Shown: positions 42,974 to 50,874 of the stretch, piece by piece
Layout: each line of letters opens with the position of its first letter
How positions within the stretch are numbered: position 1 is the first letter of the stretch
Source of the DNA: UBA1535 sp964371035
GTDB taxonomy: Bacteria; Bacillota; Clostridia; Tissierellales; Sedimentibacteraceae
NCBI GenBank assembly: GCA_964371035.1
Contig: CAYJLG010000018.1
Coordinates: forward strand, 1-50,874
Direction of reading: 5' to 3'
DNA length: 50,874 nucleotides
Translations under genes and position numbers: made by a program
The notes under the pieces: model-generated
Told to the model about the DNA's origin: nothing
Database searches by the model: none
The model's input: only the letters and a program-made list of their open reading frames with translations

Positions 42974-43330
42974 TTAATCTATAGTATACTCTTTTATAAC
43001 GTTATTATTAACTATATGTTCTGAAATTATATTTTTAGCTTTTTCTGCATCTATGTTAATATATGTAACTTTATCTGCATCTTTAAAATAAACTTCAACT
43101 ATAGGCTCATATGTACACATTCCTATACAACCTGTTTGAACAACTTGTACATTTGCTAAGTTTCTCTTTGCAACTTCTTCTACTAATGCATTAAGAACAG
43201 GTCTTGCTCCTGCAGAGATTCCGCAAGTAGCCATTCCTACAACAATACGTATATCTTTTTCTGAACTTCTCATTTCCATGTTAGCAATAGAAGCTTCTCT
43301 GATTTTTTTCAATTCTTCTAACGATTTCAT
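42974..43330 (-). CDS. Small thioredoxin-like [2Fe-2S] ferredoxin protein of the hydrogenase operon
   Basis: A 118-residue protein with a thioredoxin-like [2Fe-2S] fold: GMATCGISAGARPVLNAL and VQTGCIGMCTYEPIVEV supply three to four cysteine ligands. A short helical N-terminus (KSLEELKKIREAS) precedes it. The same domain begins HydB and ends HydC, so this free copy may be an additional electron shuttle or assembly part of the complex. Such a gene is common between hydC and hydB in clostridial operons. The gaps to its neighbours are 11 and 13 bases. Confidence 0.88.
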   Translation of the reverse strand: MKSLEELKKIREASIANMEMRSSEKDIRIVVGMATCGISAGARPVLNALVEEVAKRNLANVQVVQTGCIGMCTYEPIVEVYFKDADKVTYINIDAEKAKNIISEHIVNNNVIKEYTID

Positions 43331-43341
43331 ATTCTACCTCA

Positions 43342-43830
43342 CTACTCTTTATACGATTCAATAATTCCCGGTATACTTTCCGGAGCAACTTTTCCGTACA
43401 CTTCATCATTAATCATCATAACTGGAGCCAGTCCACAACATCCAAGACATCGTGTAGCCTCTAAAGTAAACTTCATGTCTTCTGTAGTAGTACCAACTTT
43501 AATATCTAAAGTCTCAGCAAGCTTGTCAAGAACAGCTTGAGCACTTCTTACATAACATGCAGTTCCCATGCACACACCTATTTTATATTTTCCTTTAGGT
43601 GTTATTGAAAACTGAGTGTAAAAAGTAGCTACACCATAAATTTCAGCCAGCGAAATACCTGTTTCATCTGATACGAATTTTTGCACTTCAATAGGCAAAT
43701 ACCCGAATATTTCTTGAGCTTTATGCAATGTTTGCATAAGTATTCCGTTTGTACTTTCCATAGAATTAATATAAGCTTTTAATTCTACAAAACCTTTCTC
43801 ATTTTCCTTTACATCAAATCCTGTTTGCAC
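43342..43830 (-). CDS. hydC: NuoE-like [2Fe-2S] subunit of the hydrogenase (HydC)
   Basis: A 162-residue subunit of the NuoE/24-kDa family. A helical N-terminal part (LMQTLHKAQEIFGYLPIEVQ) is followed by a thioredoxin-like domain whose ligands are in GVCMGTACYVRSAQ and RCLGCCGLAPVM. It relays electrons between the HydB flavin and the other clusters. The start is GTG 43830 with a strong GAGGAGG. It is the first gene after a consensus promoter. Confidence 0.94.
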   Translation of the reverse strand: MQTGFDVKENEKGFVELKAYINSMESTNGILMQTLHKAQEIFGYLPIEVQKFVSDETGISLAEIYGVATFYTQFSITPKGKYKIGVCMGTACYVRSAQAVLDKLAETLDIKVGTTTEDMKFTLEATRCLGCCGLAPVMMINDEVYGKVAPESIPGIIESYKE

Positions 43831-43895
43831 GTTTAAACCTCCTCTGCAAATTTTGTTTATTTTAAATTTCTAAAAAATAAAACTCTACACGTAAG

Positions 43896-43924
43896 ATTAT
43901 ATTGATATGTTAATAAATTGTCAA
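43896..43924 (-). promoter_or_regulatory. Consensus sigma-A promoter of the hydrogenase operon
   Basis: The minus strand has TTGACA and TATAAT, both perfect, with exactly 17 bases between, about 65 bases before the hydC start. This predicts strong constitutive expression. No terminator was seen between parB and this promoter, so some readthrough from the par genes is possible. Confidence 0.95.
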
Positions 43925-44037
43925 TCTAATCTTTAACAATTTTAATACATCATAATTAAATTAACTTAATCAGTGTTAAAAGTTAATAAAATACTGTATA
44001 AGCACTGCAATGTATTATATCTAAACAAATCTAAAAT

Positions 44038-44877
44038 CTAAATTTCAAACAATGACAAAATCCTATCTAATTCCTGATTGTTTTTAAATTCTATTTCTAT
44101 TTTACCCTTGTTTCTTTTATTTATTATGTTAACTTTAGCAGAAAATTTATCAGTAAGTTTTTCTTCTAAATCTATTACATATTTATCCTTTTGAGCAATT
44201 GTCGATTTTTTTTCTTTTTTACTGTTTTTAACTATATTTTCAACATCTCGCACACTTAGTCCTTGTGCAATAATTTTGTCAGTCAATTCTATTTGCATAA
44301 CATTTTCTAAAGAAATCATAGCTCTAGCGTGACCTTGTGAAATTTCTTCACTTAATATCTTGCTTTTTACATAATCAGATAGATTTAAAAGTCTTAATGT
44401 ATTAGTCACATAAACTCTACTTTTGCCTACTACATTAGCTAATTCTTCTTGAGTCATCGCATATCTATTCATAATAAAAGAATATGCATTTGCTTCATCT
44501 ACCGGGTTTAAATCCTCTCTTTGTATGTTTTCTATCAAAGCAATCTCAGAAACATTTCTGTTCTCAATATCTCGAACTATGCAAGGTATTGAAGTCAAAG
44601 ATGCCATTCTAGAAGCTCTCCATCTTCTTTCTCCTGCAATAATCATAAAAACATTATCTTCTTTTTTTACTATGATAGGTTGAATTACACCATGTTGTTT
44701 AATAGATTCAGCTAATTCTTCTAACTTGTCTTCAACGAACGATTTCCTAGGTTGATTAGGATTAGGCCGTATCATGTCAATGTCAATCTCTTGGATTTTA
44801 TTTAACTCTTCTTTTTCCAAGTTTTCAGGTATGAGTGCAGACAATCCTTTGCCTAATACTTTTTTGCCAATTGCCAT
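44038..44877 (-). CDS. parB: Chromosome-partitioning protein ParB (Spo0J)
   Basis: A 279-residue CTP-dependent DNA clamp that loads at parS and spreads on DNA. It begins with the short basic leader seen in Spo0J (MAIGKKVLGKGLSALIP), whose start contacts ParA. The nuclease-like N-terminal domain has IRPNPNQPR and GERRWRASRMA. The HTH contains MTQEELANVVGKSRVYVTNT, and a C-terminal dimer domain follows. AGGAGGTG-like site before the ATG, two bases after parA. A perfect parS lies at 36217. Confidence 0.95.
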   Translation of the reverse strand: MAIGKKVLGKGLSALIPENLEKEELNKIQEIDIDMIRPNPNQPRKSFVEDKLEELAESIKQHGVIQPIIVKKEDNVFMIIAGERRWRASRMASLTSIPCIVRDIENRNVSEIALIENIQREDLNPVDEANAYSFIMNRYAMTQEELANVVGKSRVYVTNTLRLLNLSDYVKSKILSEEISQGHARAMISLENVMQIELTDKIIAQGLSVRDVENIVKNSKKEKKSTIAQKDKYVIDLEEKLTDKFSAKVNIINKRNKGKIEIEFKNNQELDRILSLFEI

Positions 44878-44879
44878 TG

Positions 44880-45656
44880 CTACACCTCCATATCGTTTTT
44901 CATACTAAGAACTTCTTCTGCCAATTTTCTATACATTTCGCTACCTTTTGATTTATCATCATAAAGCATTATTGGCATGCCAAAACTTGGTGCCTCTGCA
45001 AGTCTTACGTTTCGTGGTATTACAGTTCTATAAACCTTACTCATAAAATATTTTTTCACTTCTTCAACAACTTGGATAGAAAGGTTAGTTCTACCATCAT
45101 ACATAGTTAGTAGTACACCTTCTATGTCAAGCGAATTATTTAGACTTTTCTTAACTAATCTAATAGTTTCTACTAATTGCCCTACTCCCTCAAGAGAATA
45201 GTATTCACATTGTATAGGAATAATCACAGATTGTGATGCAGTCAAAGCATTTAAAGATAGAAGACCCAAAGATGGCGGACAATCAATTATCACATAATCA
45301 TATGTGTTGTCTAATTTTTTAAGACTTTCTTTCAATGATTTTTCCCTATGAACTGAGGTTGCTAATTCAATTTCGGCACCTGATAATTCAATATTCGCAG
45401 GCACAACAAACAGATTTTCTATTTCTGTTTTAACTAACGTTTTATTAATATCATATCCATTTATCAACATATCATAAACAGTAAAATCTACTTCATTTTT
45501 ATCAATCCCAAATCCGCTTGTTGAGTTTCCTTGTGGATCCATATCAATACTAACTACTTTTTGCCCATTTAATGCTAACGCAGCACTTAAATTAACATTG
45601 GTAGTAGTTTTTCCTACTCCACCTTTTTGATTGAATATACTAATAATTTTAGCCAT
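44880..45656 (-). CDS. parA: Chromosome-partitioning ATPase ParA (Soj)
   Basis: A ParA/MinD-type ATPase of about 258 residues with the deviant Walker A KGGVGKTT at the N-terminus, SIDMDPQGNSTSGFG and VIIDCPPSLGLLSLNAL. It binds DNA non-specifically in the ATP dimer form and is stimulated by ParB, segregating origins and in many Firmicutes regulating DnaA. The start is ATG 45656, preceded by AGGTGG five bases away. An in-frame GTG at 45665 overlaps that site. It lies in the conserved noc-parA-parB order. Confidence 0.96.
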   Translation of the reverse strand: MAKIISIFNQKGGVGKTTTNVNLSAALALNGQKVVSIDMDPQGNSTSGFGIDKNEVDFTVYDMLINGYDINKTLVKTEIENLFVVPANIELSGAEIELATSVHREKSLKESLKKLDNTYDYVIIDCPPSLGLLSLNALTASQSVIIPIQCEYYSLEGVGQLVETIRLVKKSLNNSLDIEGVLLTMYDGRTNLSIQVVEEVKKYFMSKVYRTVIPRNVRLAEAPSFGMPIMLYDDKSKGSEMYRKLAEEVLSMKNDMEV

Positions 45657-45668
45657 ATTATCCACCTA

Positions 45669-46463
45669 TCATTTCGCAGTTTTTTTAGGTATTTTAACTT
45701 TAAGTTCAATAAAATCTTCTGATTCTTCTTGTTCAAACTTTGCATCTATACCTGTCTTTAAAATTTCATTGTAAGCATTTTTAATAGTGTTTACATATAT
45801 TTTATAACTGATTAAATTTTTCATAAATAATCTGCTATTAGTTTTTTCTTTAAGTATGTCTTCAAGTATTGTATCTATCAATTTTTCCGTTTGACTTACA
45901 TTTAATTCTCTTTCAATTACCTTTTCCAATAAATCTAGCATTATATTTTCGTCTTGCAGTTTTAACAAAGCCCTTGCATGTCTTTCTGTCAAATTATTAT
46001 CAATCAAAATATTTTTAACACTCTGCGGTAGTTTCAGTATTCTTAATTTATTTGCAACTGTAGATTGAGTCTTACCTATTTTTTCTGCTAGCACCTGCTG
46101 AGTCACACCAAAATCATTAATCAATTTTTCAAAAGCTAATGCTTCTTCTATAAAGTTAAGATTTTCTCTTTGTAGATTTTCAATAAGTGCCATAGCAGCC
46201 GATTCTTCTTCGCCTGTATTCACTATTATTGCAGAAACATTTTCCATATTCAGCAATTTCATCGCTCTCAATCTTCTTTCTCCTGCAACTAGTTCAAACC
46301 AGTCACTTGCCATCTGTCTTACTACAATAGGTTGAATCAAGCCATAATTTTTTATAGATTCACTAAGTTCTGTCAACGCATTATCATCAAAAGTCTTTCT
46401 TGGCTGATTTTTATTTGGCAAAATTTGACTAACTTTAACTTGTACAATGTTGTTACTAAACAT
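45669..46463 (-). CDS. noc: Nucleoid occlusion-type ParB paralogue (Noc)
   Basis: A ParB-family protein of about 264 residues encoded between rsmG and parA, the position of noc in Bacillus. It has ILPNKNQPRKTF, GERRLRAMKLL and an HTH with VTQQVLAEKIGKTQSTVANK. Noc binds its own 14-bp sites and the membrane to keep division septa off DNA. Whether this one binds Noc-type sites cannot be read directly, and it could be a second ParB. The N-terminus is short (MFSNNIVQVKV) without a clear amphipathic membrane helix. The start is ATG 46463 with GGAGGA; an upstream GTG at 46478 overlaps that site. Confidence 0.85.
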   Translation of the reverse strand: MFSNNIVQVKVSQILPNKNQPRKTFDDNALTELSESIKNYGLIQPIVVRQMASDWFELVAGERRLRAMKLLNMENVSAIIVNTGEEESAAMALIENLQRENLNFIEEALAFEKLINDFGVTQQVLAEKIGKTQSTVANKLRILKLPQSVKNILIDNNLTERHARALLKLQDENIMLDLLEKVIERELNVSQTEKLIDTILEDILKEKTNSRLFMKNLISYKIYVNTIKNAYNEILKTGIDAKFEQEESEDFIELKVKIPKKTAK

Positions 46464-46483
46464 AAAAATTTCCTCCACCTAAT

Positions 46484-47197
46484 CTATAATGGTTTTTTTG
46501 AAGGTGTTCCTGCTTTTCTTGGGTAAATTTTAGGCACCTTGTTTGTTTTTTCTATTATTACTACCTTGCGCACAATATCTGTGTTAGGTATATTTATAGT
46601 CTTAACTTCTGCTATTTTCCCACCTAAAAGTGAGATCGCTTTTTCTGATTCAATCAACTCTTCATCTATATTTTGACTTTTATAAGAAGCAAAATATCCT
46701 CCTACTTTTACAAAAGGTAAACATAGTTCAGACAACACATTTAGCGATGCTACCGCTCTTGAAACACACACGTCAAATTTTTCTCTATATTTTGCATCAT
46801 GTGCAATGTCTTCGGCTCTTCCATGTAATGTTTCTACATTTTCTAATTTTAGTTCATTAGATACTAAATCTAAAAAATCTATCCTCTTTCTTAAACTATC
46901 AAGAAGCGTTACTTTTAAGCTTTTTTCTACAATTTTCAGTGGTAATCCAGGGAATCCTCCACCTGTGCCAACATCAATTATTTTTTTACTAGCTAAATCT
47001 TTACCACAACTCAATAAAACTAAACTATCAAGATAATGTTTAACATAAATTTCTTCATCATTTTCTATTCTTGTAATGTTAATTTTTTGATTCCATTCCA
47101 AAAGCAAATCCTTATATACATTAAAATCACTTTCTATCTCCTCTGAGTAAGGAATCCCTAAAACATTAAATCCATCTACTAACGTTTTATTAATCAT
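46484..47197 (-). CDS. rsmG: 16S rRNA (guanine527-N7)-methyltransferase RsmG (GidB)
   Basis: A 237-residue SAM-dependent methyltransferase. The SAM motif is IIDVGTGGGFPGLPLKI, preceded by the GidB hallmark LLLEWNQKINITRI and YVKHYLDSL, and followed by LLDSLRKRIDFL and VSRAVASLNVL. It modifies the 530 loop of 16S rRNA, and loss of the enzyme gives low-level streptomycin resistance in other bacteria. It lies between mnmG and noc as in most Firmicutes. Confidence 0.96.
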   Translation of the reverse strand: MINKTLVDGFNVLGIPYSEEIESDFNVYKDLLLEWNQKINITRIENDEEIYVKHYLDSLVLLSCGKDLASKKIIDVGTGGGFPGLPLKIVEKSLKVTLLDSLRKRIDFLDLVSNELKLENVETLHGRAEDIAHDAKYREKFDVCVSRAVASLNVLSELCLPFVKVGGYFASYKSQNIDEELIESEKAISLLGGKIAEVKTINIPNTDIVRKVVIIEKTNKVPKIYPRKAGTPSKKPL

Positions 47198-47276
47198 AAA
47201 CCATGCCTTTATACAATATTATTTTTCTTACACTAATTAATTTTACTATTCTATATAAATAATATATTAAAATACT

Positions 47277-49199
47277 TTAAGAATTCTTTTCTCTTTTAAC
47301 TTGTTCAAGATAAATTAACAATACACTGATATCTGCTGGTGAAACACCTGATATTCTTGAGGCTTGACCTATTGATTTAGGCAATATTTCAGACATTTTT
47401 TGTATCGCTTCAATTCTCAGTCCTTTAATATTGTTATATTCAATATTTTCAGGAATTTTTTTATCTTCCAATTTTTTAAATTGCTCTATCTGTTTAATTT
47501 GCTTTTGTATGTAACCTTCATATTTTATGCAAGTTTCAATATAGCTTATGATATCTTCAGACAATTTTTCTCTATTTACATCTAAGCCCTCAATATTTCT
47601 ATAAGTTATTTCAGGTCTTTTAATCAGCTCAGCAATAGAAATAGGTTTTGAAAGTGCGACAGAACCAAGATTTTCCAAGAATTCATTTACTTCTGTTTTT
47701 GGAGTAAGTTTTGTTTCAGACAATCTATTTAGCTCAGCGTCTACAGCATCTTTTTTAGCTTTAAATTTGCTATATCTTTCTTCAGTGACAAGTCCTACTG
47801 CATATCCCTTTTCTGTAAGTCGTTCATCAGCATTATCTTGTCTCAAAACAAGTCTATATTCTGCTCTTGACGTCATCATACGGTATGGTTCTTCAGTCCC
47901 TTTAGTCACCAAATCATCTATTAACACACCCGCATAAGCTTCAGATCTATCTAGTATCAATGGTTCTTCTTTTCTAAGAGACAAAACTGCGTTTATACCA
48001 GCTATTATACCTTGAGCACCCGCCTCTTCATATCCAGAACTGCCATTAATCTGACCAGCAAAAAACAAATTCTTCACATTTTTATATTCTAAGCTACTTT
48101 TAAGTTGTGTAGGATCTATGCAATCATACTCTATTGCATATGCAGGTCTCATTATCTGAGAATTTTCTAACCCTACCATAGATTTATACATTTTTTCTTG
48201 TACTTCATAAGGTAGGCTAGATGACATGCCTTGTATATACATTTCATTAGTATCCAAACCCTCAGGTTCAACAAAAATTTGATGCTTTTCTTTATCAGAA
48301 AATTTTACTACTTTATCCTCTATCGAAGGACAATATCTCGGGCCAACACTTTCTATCACTCCAGAATAAAGCGGAGATCTATCAAGATTATTCATTATAA
48401 TCTCTTTAGTTTCTGCAGTAGTATAAGTTAAGTAACAAGGGATTTGATCAATTTCTATTTTATTAGTCATAAAAGAAAATGGTGTTATGACTTTATCTCC
48501 ACCATGCAATTCCATAGATTCAAAATTTAGAGTCTTTGAACTTATCCTAGCAGGAGTTCCTGTTTTAAATCTTCTAAGCTTCAACCCTAATTTCAACAAA
48601 GATTGCGAAAGATCTGTAGCTGGAAAAAGACCATTAGGTCCTGATTCATAATTTAGTTCACCTATGAAAACTTTACTTTTCAAATAAGTTCCAGTAGTTA
48701 CGATTATAGCTTTTGCTTTATAATATGCACCATATTTTGTATGGATATTAAAATTTTCCTCATCCAAAACTTCAATATCTGTTGCTTCAGCTTGTAACAA
48801 ATACAAATTATCCTGATTTTCAACAGTTTTTTTCATTTCAGCATGATATCTATTCTTATCAGCTTGTGCTCTTAATGAATGTACAGCAGGACCTTTTGAA
48901 ATATTAAGCATTTTACATTGAATCATAGTTTTATCAATATTTATGCCCATTTGTCCACCAAGAGCATCTATTTCTCTAACAAGATGACCTTTGCCAGTTC
49001 CACCTATAGAAGGATTGCACGCCATCATCGCAATAGAATCTAAAGTCATAGTCATCATCATAGTACTCATACCCATTCGTGCACAAGCAAGTGCTGCCTC
49101 ACAACCTGCATGACCTGCACCTATAACTATAACATCAAATTCGCCTGCATCATATTTTTTAACTTCACCCATAAAGTTATTAAAACCTGTATTTTCCAT
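47277..49199 (-). CDS. mnmG: tRNA uridine-5-carboxymethylaminomethyl modification enzyme MnmG (GidA)
   Basis: A 640-residue FAD protein that with MnmE installs the (carboxymethyl)aminomethyl group on U34 of certain tRNAs. The FAD-binding loop is VIVIGAGHAGCEAALACARM, followed by NPSIGGTGKGHLVREIDALG, the insertion motif RYCPSIEDKVVKF and the C-terminal helical MnmE-binding part ending ISGVSPADISVLLIYL. Length is normal. The gene follows mnmE by 70 bases. GGTGA lies before the ATG. A second in-frame ATG nine codons later is possible but less well placed. Confidence 0.96.
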   Translation of the reverse strand: MENTGFNNFMGEVKKYDAGEFDVIVIGAGHAGCEAALACARMGMSTMMMTMTLDSIAMMACNPSIGGTGKGHLVREIDALGGQMGINIDKTMIQCKMLNISKGPAVHSLRAQADKNRYHAEMKKTVENQDNLYLLQAEATDIEVLDEENFNIHTKYGAYYKAKAIIVTTGTYLKSKVFIGELNYESGPNGLFPATDLSQSLLKLGLKLRRFKTGTPARISSKTLNFESMELHGGDKVITPFSFMTNKIEIDQIPCYLTYTTAETKEIIMNNLDRSPLYSGVIESVGPRYCPSIEDKVVKFSDKEKHQIFVEPEGLDTNEMYIQGMSSSLPYEVQEKMYKSMVGLENSQIMRPAYAIEYDCIDPTQLKSSLEYKNVKNLFFAGQINGSSGYEEAGAQGIIAGINAVLSLRKEEPLILDRSEAYAGVLIDDLVTKGTEEPYRMMTSRAEYRLVLRQDNADERLTEKGYAVGLVTEERYSKFKAKKDAVDAELNRLSETKLTPKTEVNEFLENLGSVALSKPISIAELIKRPEITYRNIEGLDVNREKLSEDIISYIETCIKYEGYIQKQIKQIEQFKKLEDKKIPENIEYNNIKGLRIEAIQKMSEILPKSIGQASRISGVSPADISVLLIYLEQVKREKNS

Positions 49200-49269
49200 T
49201 TATATTTGTCACCGTTTCTATATCAATTTAACTTCTATCTCATCTTGTATTTTTCACAATAATATTTTA

Positions 49270-50646
49270 TCACTTTCCAATACAAAAATCACTAAATATT
49301 TTATCTACCAAATCATCACTCACTGCTTTGCCAGTAATAAGTCCTAAACTTTCCATAGCATTTTTTAGATCAATCTCTATAAAATCAATACTCATACCAT
49401 TTTCAACACAATTTAATACTTCCTTCAAAAATCCATCAGCTTGAACTAATAACTTCTTTTGTCTTGCACTATTAATAATTAAATCTTCTTCAGAATTGAT
49501 TTTTCCCGAAAAAAACATTTTTTCAACAGCTTTTGTCAAATCTTCTAGACCTTGATTTTTTAGTGCAGAAATATTTACAATCTCAGTTATATTTTCAAAA
49601 TTATCTAGCTCAATTTTTCTATCCAAATCTATTTTGTTTTCAATATAGATTACTTTTTTATCTTTAATTATACTAAGTATCTCTCTATCTTCGTCATCCA
49701 AAGCTCTAGAAGAATCTAATACCATCAAAATAAGATCTGCCTCATCGATTTTAGAAATTGCTTTTTCTACTCCGATTTTTTCTACCATATCATCAGTTTT
49801 TCTTATCCCTGCTGTATCTATAATATTTAATGGGATTCCATTAACATTTAATTGTTCTTCTATAGTGTCTCTAGTAGTTCCTGGTATATCTGTTACGATA
49901 GCTCTATTTTCATTTAATAAAAAATTCATAACAGAAGATTTGCCAACATTAGGTTTTCCAATAATCAGAGTATTAATTCCCTCTTTGTAAATTTTACCAG
50001 TATCTGCAGAATTAATCAATTTTCTGATTATTTCCCTCATCTCCGTACATTCTGTTTTCACTTTTTCAATAGTTACTATATCCTCATCATACTCAGGAAA
50101 ATCTATATTTACTTCAATATTTGCTAAAAGTTCAATTATTTTTTCTATAAGTTTATTAATTTGAGAAGATAACCTGCCTTCAAGGTGTCCTATCGAAATT
50201 TCGTGGTTTTTTTCTGTTTTTGAATTAATTACATCAATTACAGCTTCTGCTTGAGTCAAATCTATCCTACCATTAAGAAAAGCTCTTTTCGTGAATTCGC
50301 CTCTTTCCGCCAATCTACAATCAAAAGTAAGCAATAATTCTATGATTTTTTTAGCAGAAATCACTCCACCATGACAATTTATCTCTACTATATCTTCACG
50401 AGTAAACGTATGTGGTTTTTTCATAAATGTCAACAATACTTCATCTATAATTTTGCCACTCTTATCCCTAATAGTTCCATAATTTAAATACTTATTATTA
50501 AATTCTTTTTTCTTATTTCCAAATTTATCAAAAAATATTTCCCTGGAAATATTTTTTGCTTCTGGTCCGCTAATTCTTATTATATTAATTCCTGAACTAC
50601 CTAAGGCTGTAGCTATAGCAACAATTGTTTCCTCTACAAAAAACAT
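49270..50646 (-). CDS. mnmE: tRNA modification GTPase MnmE (TrmE)
   Basis: A potassium-activated GTPase of about 458 residues, partner of MnmG. The N-terminal tetrahydrofolate-binding domain (DTIVAIATALG-like start, FTREDIVEINCHGG) and the helical domain enclose the G domain, which has GKPNVGKSS, the switch DIPGTTRDTIEE, DTAGIRKT and the NKID-type motif ENKIDLD. The C-terminus ends in the conserved CIGK, whose Cys is near the active site. The start is ATG 50646, with GGGTGA before it; an in-frame GTG at 50655 overlaps that site. Confidence 0.96.
   Translation of the reverse strand: MFFVEETIVAIATALGSSGINIIRISGPEAKNISREIFFDKFGNKKKEFNNKYLNYGTIRDKSGKIIDEVLLTFMKKPHTFTREDIVEINCHGGVISAKKIIELLLTFDCRLAERGEFTKRAFLNGRIDLTQAEAVIDVINSKTEKNHEISIGHLEGRLSSQINKLIEKIIELLANIEVNIDFPEYDEDIVTIEKVKTECTEMREIIRKLINSADTGKIYKEGINTLIIGKPNVGKSSVMNFLLNENRAIVTDIPGTTRDTIEEQLNVNGIPLNIIDTAGIRKTDDMVEKIGVEKAISKIDEADLILMVLDSSRALDDEDREILSIIKDKKVIYIENKIDLDRKIELDNFENITEIVNISALKNQGLEDLTKAVEKMFFSGKINSEEDLIINSARQKKLLVQADGFLKEVLNCVENGMSIDFIEIDLKNAMESLGLITGKAVSDDLVDKIFSDFCIGK
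50537..50550. promoter_or_regulatory. Possible Noc-binding-type site inside mnmE
   Basis: ATTTCCCTGGAAAT differs at one central base from the Bacillus Noc site ATTTCCCGGGAAAT. It lies in a longer inverted repeat with 12-bp arms (AAAAATATTTCC/GGAAATATTTTT). It is within coding sequence and AT-rich, so chance is possible. Confidence 0.35.
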
Positions 50647-50707
50647 AAAACTCACCCAATCTCAATCACAAAATTATTTTTTAACGTTCTATTTTGTTTA
50701 GCATATA

Positions 50708-50736
50708 ATTATACCATAAAACTCGTGTAAATTCAA
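50708..50736 (-). promoter_or_regulatory. Sigma-A promoter of the mnmE-mnmG-rsmG-noc-parAB genes
   Basis: The minus strand has TTGAAT and TATAAT separated by 17 bases, about 60 bases before the mnmE start. No internal terminator was seen down to parB, so this may drive the whole block. Confidence 0.75.
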
Positions 50737-50775
50737 TAAAAAAATTAATATGGCTAATTCAATATTAGTCACATT

Positions 50776-50874
50776 ATTACTATTCACAGTCGATTTCTAG
50801 TGTAAATAAGGAAAAAATAATAAAATATGGAAGCCTTATGGAGATTGGATTAAGTTGTGTGATAGTTTTATAAG
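50776..50874 (-). repeat. MITE-like element family 1, copy E (inverted, cut by window end)
   Basis: It begins ATTACTATTCACAGTCG and runs like copy B (AATAAGGAAAAAATAATAAA, then TATGGAGATTGGATTAAGTT) to the last base of the window. It lies 40 bases from the mnmE promoter. The rest, including the far end, is outside. Confidence 0.8.

Noticed and set aside
43925..44037. Gap between parB and the hydrogenase promoter as an origin or terminator
   Set aside because: No DnaA boxes, hairpin with T run or repeated motif was seen; it is plain AT-rich sequence.

Overview
The window is AT-rich DNA from an anaerobic, amino-acid-fermenting Firmicute, most likely of class Clostridia near Peptostreptococcaceae/Filifactoraceae. 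The evidence is the lysine aminomutase fermentation genes, a trimeric NADH-linked [FeFe] hydrogenase, strong AGGAGG ribosome sites and several Firmicutes-specific small families (DUF951, DUF1904, DUF1934, YedF). Genus and species cannot be read from the sequence alone. The right end (mnmE-mnmG-rsmG-noc-parA-parB, transcribed leftward) is the classic oriC-proximal block, so the window lies beside the replication origin. A perfect parS site is present at 36217.

Layout. 1-98: tail of an S-layer-homology protein. 264-7913: a leftward lysine-fermentation operon (kdd, kamA, kamB, kamC, kamD, kamE) behind a near-perfect sigma-54 promoter. 8024-10059: a rightward DUF1934 gene and a PAS/AAA+/Fis sigma-54 activator, with repeated 16-bp motifs both upstream of the sigma-54 promoter and in front of the activator gene. 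10141-12264: a PAS/GAF/GGDEF/EAL c-di-GMP protein. 12591-14838: a small secreted Cys-rich peptide followed by a 608-residue regulator with two HTH domains. 14935-17982: DUF1904, an AI-2E-family membrane protein, a GNAT acetyltransferase and a cytidylate-kinase-like protein. 18258-23384: a LytTR regulator, a membrane-less GHKL kinase and two exporter-type ABC half-transporters. 23546-27582: DUF4203 membrane protein, CNNM/CorC-type protein, MATE pump. 27704-33547: five-gene oligopeptide ABC transporter with a structured leader. 33638-37409: phosphodiesterase, DUF951, YedF, CvpA, cysteine-desulfurase-like enzyme. 37874-39267: a cyclic-nucleotide-binding protein and a pentapeptide-repeat K+ channel. 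39386-43924: HydABC-type hydrogenase. 44038-50736: parB-parA-noc-rsmG-mnmG-mnmE.

How it fits together. Peptides would enter through the oligopeptide transporter. Lysine is fermented through beta-lysine and 3,5-diaminohexanoate by the Kam/Kdd enzymes under nitrogen- or lysine-responsive sigma-54 control, and excess reductant leaves as H2 through the hydrogenase. The later lysine-pathway enzymes (kce, kal, CoA-transferase, butyryl-CoA steps) are not in this window.

Unexplained structure includes two dispersed intergenic repeat families. One is MITE-like, with five copies, terminal inverted repeats and modular interiors. The other is about 50 bp long with three copies. A multi-stem leader precedes the peptide-binding-protein gene, and a possible split cyclic-nucleotide-gated channel is encoded next to the hydrogenase. 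No tRNA, rRNA, CRISPR array, prophage or transposase gene was seen.
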